Below, piece by piece: positions 11,432-23,600 of a DNA stretch of 64,000 nucleotides. The stretch's first letter is position 1; every line of letters starts with the position of its first letter. The stretch spans positions 24,010,034-24,074,033 of the forward strand of contig NC_134829.1 of assembly GCF_004210375.1 (NCBI RefSeq), given 5' to 3'. The stretch comes from Tachypleus tridentatus. Its lineage: Eukaryota; Arthropoda; Merostomata; Xiphosura; Limulidae. Position numbers and translations under genes: made by a program. The notes beneath the pieces were generated by a model. The model was given only the letters and a program-made list of their open reading frames with translations. It was not told the origin of the DNA and did no database searches.

Positions 11432-11618
11432 ATCAAGCCCATCATATGTGGATCAGCAGCGACGTCTCCAGAAACGGAACCATCTCTAGCCCTAACTACC
11501 CTAAACCCTACACCTCTAATGTCCACTACTCGTATTCGTTCTCTAGTAGGGGTAAGGAAAGGGTTCAGATTATCTTCACAGACTTTGATCTCTTCATGCC
11601 GTTTACCATAAACAGGAA
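11432..11618 (+). CDS. CUB1, first-half exon
   Basis: Acceptor ...TTTTAATAG, donor AGGAA|GTAAGT. It starts in phase 1 and ends in phase 2. It encodes the first half of CUB1: NGTISSPNYPKPY, a beta strand VHYSYSF, and ERVQIIFTDFDLF. The two cysteines expected in this half (before the NGTISSPNYP block and in the VHYSYSF strand) are both absent. The upstream ATG at 11374 lies in the intron and is not the start. Confidence 0.8.
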
Positions 11619-14600
11619 GTAAGTGGAAGTGTTAAGAACATGTTCCTTCCGTTAGAATGCCTTAAATACGTTGTAGAAAGTTGGTTTGGCTGACAGAGAC
11701 TCAGGAGCCAATAACGTTAATTTACAAAAGCAGAGAATTATGTAACAGCTATTTGATTTTTCTGAGCACATCTGTCGTTAATACCATACAAAAGCGCTTG
11801 TTTGAAATCTTATATAAGTCATGTAGTTTCTGTAACACAGAGATATAGAAAGTAATTCGTACTTGGAAGTCAGTTGACTCTCACAGGAAAAGGAGAATTT
11901 CCTGGTCAACAAATAGGACGAACAAAAAAATCAGATTAAGTTTTTTTTCTCTGTTAAGGTTTGATTGATGGCTGAAAAATCTCATCTTTGAGCGCTCACT
12001 CGAACTAATGTTTATTTTTAGGTTTAAATTAAGGCACCGTGTTCACTTTGACAATTTTTTTACTATAATTACTTTAAAAGTAACCCAATCCATTTCAAGA
12101 TTTTCACTTCAATAAAGACATAACACAATTTAATATAGAAATAACCGTACTTTGGTGAGTCATAACTTCAATCATGACTTAGTAAACACTAATACAAAAA
12201 TAAACACACTTTAATGACTTTTACATTAAGTCAAGACTTGCTAAAACCTTTAGTAGAAAAATAAATAACATTTTTCAAAGTTTCTATAGTAAAAACTTCT
12301 AATATAGAAAACCACTGTCGAAAGTTTATTCCGACGAAGACTTAATAAATAAACACACTTTTGTAAGTTTTAATCCAATAAAGACTTAAAAGGCCTTAAT
12401 AAACAACAATTGCTTTTGTAAGATTTTACAACAATCAAAAAACGAAACAAAGACGCACTATTTGTAAGTTTTTACCACAGTCAAGATCGAATAAAACCCT
12501 TCACACAAACGTTTGTTCGTTTGTTTTGAAATTGATGAAAAGCTGCTCGAGGGCTATCTGCCCTAGCCGTTCCTAAGTTAGGAGTGTGAGACTAGAGGGA
12601 AGGCAGCTAGTCATCACCACCCACCACCAACTCTTGGGCTATCTTTTACCAACGAATATTGGGATTGGACGTAACATTATAACGCCTCTACGGTTGAAAA
12701 GGCTAGCATGTTTGGTGTGACGGGGATTTGAACCCGCGACACTCGAATTACGAGTCGAGTGCCTTAACCACCTGGCCATGCCGTTCCTTCCCATCTAATT
12801 AAACGCACGCACTTAATCCAAGAAAGACCTAATAAACTCTGCATTAACTTAATTGGGTTATTAATGTAACCAGACTTTAAACTCTTTACAACTGTTCGGT
12901 TGAGTTTGTTTGATGATTGTACGAGACTAGAATCAACACACATAAGATTATGAGATCCTCATGGTATTATTAAAATCAACACACATAAGATTATGAGATC
13001 CTCATGGTATTATTAGAATCAACACACATAAGATTATGAGATCCTCATGGTATTATTAAAATCAACACACATAAGATTATGAGATCCTCATGGTATTATT
13101 AGAATCAACACACATAAGATTATGAGATCCTCATGGTATTATTTTTCCTTATTAAACATATTTCCTCGTCTCTTTTGTTCTGCTGTTATATTCCCAGAAC
13201 TTAATATTTTTATTTTTTATTGGACAAGATCTAACATGGATATAGAATGTTTTAAATAAAAATATATCATCAAAGTATCAATTTTCTGTTGTTAACAAAA
13301 TATCTAAAATGTATTCATTAAAAAGAAAAAGAGTTGGTATCTGACTAACAGAAAAGGATAGACCCCTAGTGGCACAGCGGTATGTTTGCGGACTTGCACC
13401 TCAAAAACCCGGAGTTTTATACCCGTGGCGGGCAGAGCACAGATAACCCATTGTGTAGTTTTATTTTTAATTGTGAACGAATAAACAAGATATTTTCAGT
13501 ACAGATTATTTTATGAGCAGCGTTGCTTCATGTCACTTGGTGGACAAACGTAAAGATATTCAATCATTAGTTATATACAATGTCCTTTCTGATTAACTTT
13601 GTCCCGAGTTGTAATTATCTTAATTGATCATTTCAGTTCATTTATAATGAAAGCTTGTTGATGAAACAATTCACCAGACAATGCGTATTTCGTCACAAGC
13701 AACCAGCTTGTACGCGTATGTGTGTCTCTGCGAGACAAACTTTTATTACACAGAACTGCCGCCAGGGGAAGTTGGATGAAACTTCTGACGTCAATATACT
13801 GCAAGTTTTGTTCATATAATAAAATTCATTGTCTGGTTATTTGTCGCTTAAATTACATTGTTATTCAATTTGCTTCGTAGGCCAAGAAAAACAAACAAAG
13901 AATAAAAAAACAGTTGATGTATTGTCATATTTTGGGAATATGCTTTCTACCCTTACATTATTCTTAGCATGAAAACCTCGAAGGAGAACTTTGCTTGTAA
14001 ATTATAATTAAAAATAAAACGGTTATGAGTGTTAGGGTTTCTGTACTGTAGTATTAAGTAGCTGGAATAAAGTCAAAGTGTTACGAATTATCATATTCGA
14101 AACAAAATGAAAGTGTAGATGTTTGGTGTAGTAGAGAATGACCATGGGTCAGCGGTAAGTAGATAGCCCATTAGAAAGCTTTACGCTAGTGTGTGTGTGT
14201 GTGCTTTCTTATAGCAAAGCCACATCGGGCTATCTGCTTAGCCCAACGAGAGGAATCGAGCCCCTGATTTAAGCGTTGTAAACCGTAAACTTACCGCTGT
14301 ACTAGTGGGGGGCTTTACGCTGGTACAGCGATAAGCTTACGGATTTACAACACTAAAATCAGGTGTTCGATTCCTCTCGGTGGACTTAGCAGATAGGCTG
14401 ATTTGGCTTTGCTATAAAAAACACACAAACACACACGATAAACAAAAACAAATCTAACAAACAAACCAACTTTAACTTTTATGAAATTCATACTTCAACA
14501 ATTTTTGACATATCTAAACCAATTTTCATGTACATGACACAGAAACAAGTAAGAATTCTCAATAATCGCTGTACTTGAAATTCTCTTAAGTTGAGTTAGA

Positions 14601-17600
14601 GTAAATTAACCAATGAAACGTTTTCTTCCTTTATATTAGCTAATTTTTTTGCGCCTATAAATATCAAGCGTGAGGCGTATACCCGATTTCTACCAGACCA
14701 CCCTCAAATTGAAATTCTTTTAGGTAGGATTAGTGTAAGTTAATCAGAGCAGTCTTGGACATGGTTAAATACACCAATAAAAAAGGTCTGACCTCCTGAG
14801 TCCAAAACTGTAGTTAGGTCTCTAATTGGTCAATATTTTGTACTTTTAAAACTCAGAGCCGTTCAATAAGCTGCTATGCCGCGTCTAATAATAATAATTG
14901 GTCAAAGAACTTCGAGGAAAATGTACTAACCTACCACTTTGGCCCGGCATGGCCAAGTCGGTTAAAGCGTTCGACTCGTAATCTCAGGGTCGCGGGTTCG
15001 AATCTCCGTCGCACCAAACATGCTCGCCCTTTCAGTTGTGAGGGCGTTATAATGTGACAGTCAATCCCACTATTCGTTGGTAAAAGAGTAGCCCAAAAGT
15101 TGGCCGTGGATGGTGATGACTAGTTACCTTCTCTCTAGTCTTCTTACACTGCTAAATTAGGGACGGCTAGCGCAGATAGCCCTCGAGTAGCTTTGCGCGA
15201 AATTCAAAACAAACAAACAAACCTACCACTTTAAGACAAAACTAACACAGAACTGTGGAACTGATACACAATCCTGTCATTCGTAGAACAATAATCTTAC
15301 ATAGAGCTTTGGAAGTAATACAGTAGCTTACCGTTGATAGAGAAATCTCACGAAGAAATTTAAACCTAATACGTCAGCCACCGCTCGTAAAGATAAAATA
15401 TATCAGCCGACAGTTCTTAGACAAATTTCATGCAGAAGGCTGGACACAGTTGACAAGCTTACAATCGTACATAAATCTTCTACGGAACTTTGAAACAAAT
15501 ATCACTTGAGGAATTGTTTGGTTGTTGATTCTGAATTTCGTGTAAAGATACTGACAGGTTATTTGTGCTAGCCATCCTTTCTTAATTTAGTAGTGACAGG
15601 TTATAGGGGAGGTAGCTAGTTACCCGTCGCCAACACTTGGGCTACTCTTTTACTAAAGAATAATGGGATTGATCGTTACATTCTAACATCCCCACAGCAC
15701 AAAGATACACAAAGAGCTATCCGTGTTCTACCCACCACGAGTATTGAAACCCGGTCTCTAGCTGTGTAAGTCTGCAGACATACGACTGTGCCACTAGGAT
15801 GCGTGTTCGACGAAGGCGATTCAACCCTGCGACCGCAGGTTGAGCCTACTAACGATCAGGTCATGCCAGACCCCGGCCGTAAAGAAACAAGAACAACTGA
15901 GCTTTGAATCTGAGCGAGACTTACATTATTGCTCACGCATTCGTTAGATCGACAGACAAGTTTCATTCTTAGCTCATATTTGGTTTTGCTTTACTTCTTA
16001 ACTGTACCTCTCAATAATTTAAATCATATTCAGTGTGTGTTTTCTTTGCTTTCCAGAGCTTAATTTTGAATTCCTAAACTAAAAGGTATTGGTTGCAGGT
16101 GTGAGGGTGTAGATAATTTGGTGGCGTTCATTAACATCAACGGTGAGAGAAGATGGATCGACAGATTTTGTGGCAGAACCATCCCACCACAACTTATGGC
16201 CAACGGGCCTTTCATGACTCTCGAATTTCAAAGTCTCGACTCAACTACCTCTGCAAGGGGCTTCCACGCCATCTACCGGTTTGTCACCAGTATGTGACCT
16301 GGTAATTCCTAAATAAAAATGATTTGTTTTAATTTCTCCCGGAAAAATAGAGGAAAAATCTGTTGTTGAATCTGTTTATTAGATATTTTATAATATGATA
16401 ACTTGATAAATCTTTATCAAATATGTTTAGAAATAAAGTATCAGTTTTTTTTATCGTAAACGCAAAAGCTTTTTATTGCTTATATTATGATTATTCTACG
16501 AATATAATTAATAACTGACGTTCGAGTGAAGAAGATATTATAACATATCAAATACATTGAGCCTGTTATATTCAGTATACTATTATTAAAGGAGGGGGTG
16601 GACGTGTTCATTCTCGAAACACAAATTTATTTGGAATAAAGGTATTGGTCATCTTGAGATCACGTGTATAGTAAACGACCTGTCCTGTAACATCTGTATA
16701 ACCAATACATAGAGCGAGACACGATAAATGATAAATCTACGATTTTGCATAGGGTTTACGTTTCAACGTACATAATTAAAGTCTAAATTACGAATTATCA
16801 TAGCTTGTCTCCTAGTTCCAAATGTTGTAGTTCTATTTTTGTTTTGTATTATTTTGTTATATCGTAAACATACAGGGCATTTTTCACTCTCTGATAAAAA
16901 AAAAGAATGCATCTCTAATAGAACGATTATTTGTTGTTGTTTTTTAATTTCCTGAAAGCCTTTCAATTTTTTTATTATTTTTTTCATCTCTGATATAAAC
17001 TGATATAAATCTCCATTCTGAAATATTTTTCTGTTTTTCTACCGTTCTCTTCTTTTTTCTTCTCTGTCTAATATATCTAAATTTGTTGGAGGAGAACCGT
17101 CTAATCTCTTAAAACAATAAATGAAATGTCAGATAAAGAATTGTTTTCGACATCGCTACTAATGGTGAACTACCAAGGAAACGATATTAGTTACTTTTCC
17201 AGAGTGTCAGGTTTGTAGACGTTAAATCTTTGATTTGTTTTGCTACATTCAATGTAAAATAAACAACATTTGATTGCAGTTTAGGCGCTTATTAAAGTAT
17301 ATAAAAGAACAAAATACGTTTGTCCATTTTTTCTTTAGATTTCGGTATAAATGTGGGATCCCAAGACAACCAGTCAGGTAATAAAAAGTAAAATCTATAT
17401 GCATGTTGTTATATTAGCTGAAAATAAATGCTGTTTTATCTACGTTAGATCATATAACTTTGTTTGATTACCATTATCGTACAGCGTTAAAGTTATCAGT
17501 GTAAGGTCGTAGCGATCGGACATGAACGTTGTCATGTCTTATAGGGTTGAGCACTCTATGTTAAAAGAATTTTCAATATGCAAACTTATGCAAGTTATTT

Positions 17601-20600
17601 CACAACCACAGCCAATATAAAGTCGTTGTGAAAGAGAATGTATTATAATTACATGTTGATATTGTTCAGTGTTACGTAGGTAGTGTGATACCACCGAAAA
17701 CGTATTATTTTGTGGAACTGTGTGACACAGCTCTTTCCAACATCATACATTCGTATAATAAAAGTTATGTCCACATGGATAATTTATGATATCGAAGATG
17801 TTGATATCTCTTGTACGTAATAACTTTGGAAAATAAAGGAATATGGGTCAACTTGGGACACCAAGACTATCCAGAAAGAGACCTGCAACAAGGTTTACTC
17901 CAGCCATTAGAAGCAAGGTTCAGCGTATCTTAATAAGTGAGAATCCATGAATTCAAAAGGCAGTGGCAAAAGCTGTCTATACGCCTCATACAACAGTATG
18001 CAAAATGATTAAAATGATGAATATGCAGAAACGAAGTCAACAGGGTATGGAATAACCAAGATATGTCATACTTCCACTTCAACAGTCGTAAATGTCAAAC
18101 ATATGGAGAATGAAAAGTGTATTCCATTTTTTTTCAAAGGAAAACATATTAGAGATTTCTGTGTGATTAGACTGTTGAAACAGGCATTATAAAGCCACCA
18201 TTCACGTGCACGAGACGAATTACGGAAAATATGGGGAGAGATGGTGTGCTTTGGAGATTAAATAGCCTCACAACAGGACCTTTTGCGAAGGAAACTACAC
18301 TACAGATCTTCAGTTAGAACATTTCAGTACGTGGCAACATTGACAGTAACAACGTGGTGAGGCTCCAATGTCGTTTTAACGTAGCGTACTCAGCTCTTTG
18401 TAAGTTTATACGATCACATACGTTTAAACACTAATTAGTAACTAGTTGGTTTCTTTTTATTTCTCACAGGTTTTCTCAATACTTAAGACAATAGTCCAAC
18501 TATAGGATAAAAACTAATTAATAACTAGCTATAAAATAATATTAACAATATATATATATATATAATAAAAAAATAAATGATAATAGAAATCTCAAAAATA
18601 GTTGTTAATTAATGATTAGACTTAGATAATTATAAAAGCTTCTAAAATATGACAACAAGTGGCAGTATTTATTTATATTTTTACGTTTCCTATTCCTGAC
18701 ATTGTATGTTCACTTTTACTTTTACCTGATAATATATACTCGTATATAGGTATTTCTATTATACCAACATAGTTTTAAAATGTTTAGATTAATGTCAGAT
18801 TGCACTTGGTTTACATCACCAATGAACCAAAAGTTAAATAGGAAAGCTAAATATAATTTCACACAACCTTTGTTTTATAGCAATATCCACAAAAGCTAAG
18901 CACCAAGCTATTGAAAACCTGGGTGAGGCAAATGAACCTGAGAACATTTTATAAATGTAAATACATGAAACTGTAGGGTTCTCGCCAGCCAAATGGGGGA
19001 CAAATTACCTTGCAGCTGTTTTATTAGATATTACAATAAATTAGGTTTTTCGCTCCCTAAATAGGTGTCACATTAATCAAACTGCAACAGATGTTTCCTT
19101 TAAAAAAATTACACGAGACTATAGAGTTATCTCTAACCAAACAGGAAACTTGTTTATTTCATAAAGAAATTTTACTAAACAAATGGATGAAAGATTAATT
19201 TTTTTAAATTTATTTCAAAAGCTTGACCTAAGAGTATACGTGTGTATGTGTGACACAATTAGGCATGGAATTGTCATCAAATGTGTACACAACTGCAAAT
19301 CTTCACTAGACGCATGAGTGGCATGTTAGTGTTAGGATCAAACTAAAAGTTTGTGACAGATTAAGCAAGCAGTGTCACCTCACACTTCACGTTTTTAATT
19401 AAATAAACACATGGGTGTGATAGACTAAAAATGTCTGACACAGTAAACAGTAGAGGGTTCATAAAACTTGTTGAAACTATGATAGACACGTGTGAAATAT
19501 ATAACACTAAACTGATCTAGCGCTACAAATGGATGTGTTGCGTTCAAACTAACAGAGTAACACATTTATGACATATTGCATAGGTAGATCATCGTATAAG
19601 CGTGTGTCACGTTTCTCTAATTATTTGTGATACCGACAACATGTACAATATTTCGTAAGGGTTTCATTATAAATAAGTATGCTGCCCGTTTTCCTTCTAG
19701 TTTGTGGCTATGTCTTCAACAGCTGGGAGACATCAAACGGCAGCTTCACGTCACCGAATTACCCAGGACTCTACCCACGTGACAGCGAATGTCATTACTT
19801 CTTCTACGGTAGGGACACTGAGAGAGTTCACATCTCGTTTACTTACTTCGACGTAGAAGGCGTGACACCGTAAGTGTTAAAATAAATTAATATAGGCTTA
19901 GCTGCAAGTCTACAGAATCGCTTAAAAGGCTTTTAGGATTTTCGGTATCAAAAATTGAAGAGCCCAAGGCTTAACAATAATATAACAAGACTGTTTTATT
20001 TACTACTAGACAAAAGTTGACTAAAGTTACATTGCATTCCAGACTTATATGTTATTAAAGCCATTGTTTATCCTAAAATTGAGGGAAACTTGTATGTTAA
20101 CGTCACTGAATTTTCTCGATAAAATCATTGAATCAATACAGTGAAAGCTGATGGATAGAATACACCTATATTCCACTTGATGCATGTGATGCTACTTGAA
20201 CATTTACCCAATAAAAGAGAACTGCCGTTGATAAACATTGCAGAGAATAAGTTACGTTAGGTTTGAAACATCACTTTAGTTAGTTTTTAACGTTTTATTA
20301 CATCCAGCGGCGTACCTTAGATCTATAAAACTTAAGTGAAAAAAGGGCACGTTTATTATAAACCTTTTCAGATTTCATTGTTCATGAATTTCTTGAGAGA
20401 ATATTTCTTTTTTTGTTTACAAAACGAAAGAAAGGAAAGTAGTAGCGAAAGCCAGAATGATGTGATGAAATTCGATAAAAAAAATTGTGAGAAAACCCAC
20501 TTTTGTCTACCAAATTTTAGTTCTTATAATTTTATTGATAAACGTTTATGGCATTGTGCACGAAAAAAAAATTCTTACTGATGCACGTGAAACTGGAAAA

Positions 20601-23600
20601 TACATTGTTTTCTCTCACTAAATCATGGTTGTGTTGGATTTAGAAAAGTCATATATATTCATTCTTTTTCAGTTAGTTATCGGTTCGTGTAATTTAGAAA
20701 ATACAACAAAATTTCAATAGTCCCCGTGTGTTTCAGGTGTACAATGGACACGGCAAGCGATTACGTTGAATTTTCCAACTTTAGAAAAGTCGACATGGGT
20801 GTTCACCGCCACTGCGGCATCCAAAAACCGAAAAAAATCAAGTCGGACGGAAACTTCTTCCGAGTGACCTTCAAGTCAAACAACCGATTTGATGGAACGG
20901 GTTTCGAGGCTTTTTACCACTTCCGAAATTATGTTGGTATGTGGTTTTTACACAGACTGTGTTTTGAACCCGGCATGGCCTGGTGGTTAAGGGCGCTCGA
21001 CTCATAGGTCATAGGTTTAAATCCCCATCACTAAGCATGCTCACTCCTTCAACCGTCTGAGGTATTATAATGTGACTGTCACTAGCACCATTCGTTGATA
21101 AAAGAGTAGCCAAAGAGTTGACGTTGGTGGTGGTGACTAACTGCCTTCCCTCTAGTCTATCACTTCTAAATTAGGGACGGCTAATCCAGATAGCCCTCAC
21201 ATAGTTTGGCGCGAAATTCAAACCACACCAAACCTGCTGTTCTTTTGTTTCCGAATGAATGAAATGGAACGACCGCGAGGAATTATTCGCTGGTTATCTA
21301 ACGTTTTGGAAAACAGAAAATGTAGAGTAAATGTTGAAGGAACATTTACTTCACTCCACAAGCTGGTGTCCCTCAGGGAGGGGTGGTTAGCCCTATACTC
21401 TTCATCATGTATGTAAACAATATGCCACTGAGGGACCCGAATCATGGATTCTCTTCACAGTTCGCAGATGATGTGGCAGTCTGGAAAAGTGCCGCAACAC
21501 CCACGATAGCAGCTACTAACATACAACCGCAACTAAATAGAATAAGTGAATACTGTCAAAAATATAGAATAAAAATAAACACAGCAAAAACACAAGTAAT
21601 AATCTTTACGAAATTGACAAAACACAAAAAACAACAGCCAGAATTACATATGAATGGCACACTACTCCAGATTGCCCCATCAGCAAAATTTTTAGGTCTG
21701 ACCTATGATTCAAAACTAACTTGGATCAATCATGTGAACGAAATTAAAAATAAAGTCTGGCGAAGAACTAACTATGCTAGGAGTCTAACTGGAAAAAACA
21801 GTGGAGCATCAACAGACAATATACTAAAAATCTATAAAACATATATTAGACCTGTAATAAATTATGCAGCTCCAGCATGGATAACTTTAAGCAATAGAAT
21901 AATTAAAACCAAACTACAAAACACATTCCTCACAACTGCATACAAAGTTCCAAGAACTATATCATCTCAGTTCATTCACAAATACTCGAACATTCCAACC
22001 ATACCAGATAGACTCCTACATAGTACAATAATGTACTTTAATAAGAATTGGATGAAAAACGAATTACTATGCGAACTAGACAAGTACCTCATACATGATG
22101 AAGCTGGTCCTAAATATCTCTCCCCACTTAACTTATATTTTAATTATAAAAATAAATAATATATATATATATATATTAAATAATAAAAAAATAATAATAA
22201 TAATAAACTAATAAATATATATATATATATATATGTATTAAACAATAATAAGAATGCCACCAACAAACTTGACATTCTGCTGATAGAATAAAATAATCAC
22301 TATATACGAGCCACAATACATGGACATTGCCCTGAAAAGGATCAAAATAATATTCAGTTCTACAATTATAAATATCAATCCGTCAAGAACATAAGTACGG
22401 GAAGGAGGAAGAGGTCATAGAGAACCTGACCCTTCAGGGTATGAACTTTTCTTACCCAAACACCGACAACCATTCACGTTTTTCCGTAGAAGGTTGTTGT
22501 TGTTTTGAATTAAGCACAAAGCTACGCAATGGGCTACCTGTGTTCTACCCACCACAGGTATCGAAACCCGGTTTTTAGCGTTGTAGTCCGCAGACATACC
22601 ACTGAGCCACTGGGAGACCTTTCGTAAAGGAAGAGGTATCAAATAGCGCCCGAACCTTTCAGATAGCGCATAAACACAGCCAAAACACTGATAGTATTCC
22701 GTTGTGTTTTCTTGGGCGTAACAAAATTTGTTCTTCCGCTTGAAGATCAGTAACCGGTATATGGGAGTTCTAGACTAGCATTTAAACAAAATGCATTGTG
22801 ATGATTTTAGTGTTAAACATCAGAAGTTACCTGCAATTTGTTAGTTAGTTTCTCTAAATTAATTTATCAAATTTACAAGTGTTTTCGTATTAAATAATGT
22901 AAATAGTGCGCACGGATTGAAATGTGAGTGTGTGGGCATAATATGTCCAAGTGTATACGTTTATAAGGTATTGATATTTCGGATAAAAGTAATTCTAACA
23001 AGGAGAACAGCCAACCGGTTAAACAATGCAATCTAATCTGGCCAAGATTTTAGGGCGCTCTATTCTTAATCTGAGGGTTGCTGGTTCGAATCCCCGTCAC
23101 ACCAAACATGCTCGCTCTTTCAGCGGTGGGGGCGATATAATGTAACGGTCAATCCCACTATTCGTTGGTAAAAGAGTAGCCCAAGAGTTGGCGGTGGGTG
23201 GTCAAGACTAGCTGCCTTCAGTCTAGTCTTACATTGCTAAAGTAGGGACGAATAACGCAGGTAGCTCTCGTGTACCTTTGCGCGAAATTCAAAACAAACA
23301 AACTCACTAATCTTCATAAATAAGAACGTAAGAAAAGTATATTGAATTATTTGTATTCATTTCTAGGTTGGTTTTCAGTTCTGATGCAGTGAACTTGATT
23401 GGATAATAAGTTAATATAAAGTAATTAAATGACAACTTCAAAATATCTAAAAGAATAGATAACTAAAGTCAATATACGTTCACAACGTAATTAACCAAAA
23501 TTGTCGAAATATTCACAAATTGTAGATAAATAAAACGATAACGTATTCTATAATTTACATGGACAGCAATTTCAAAGTTTGTACGTAACGTACAAAAACA

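Noticed and set aside
19679..19700. MLPVFLLVCGYVF as a signal peptide starting a second gene
   Set aside because: The hydrophobic residues are a translated pyrimidine tract ending in CTAG; the exon starts at 19701 and continues the upstream frame.
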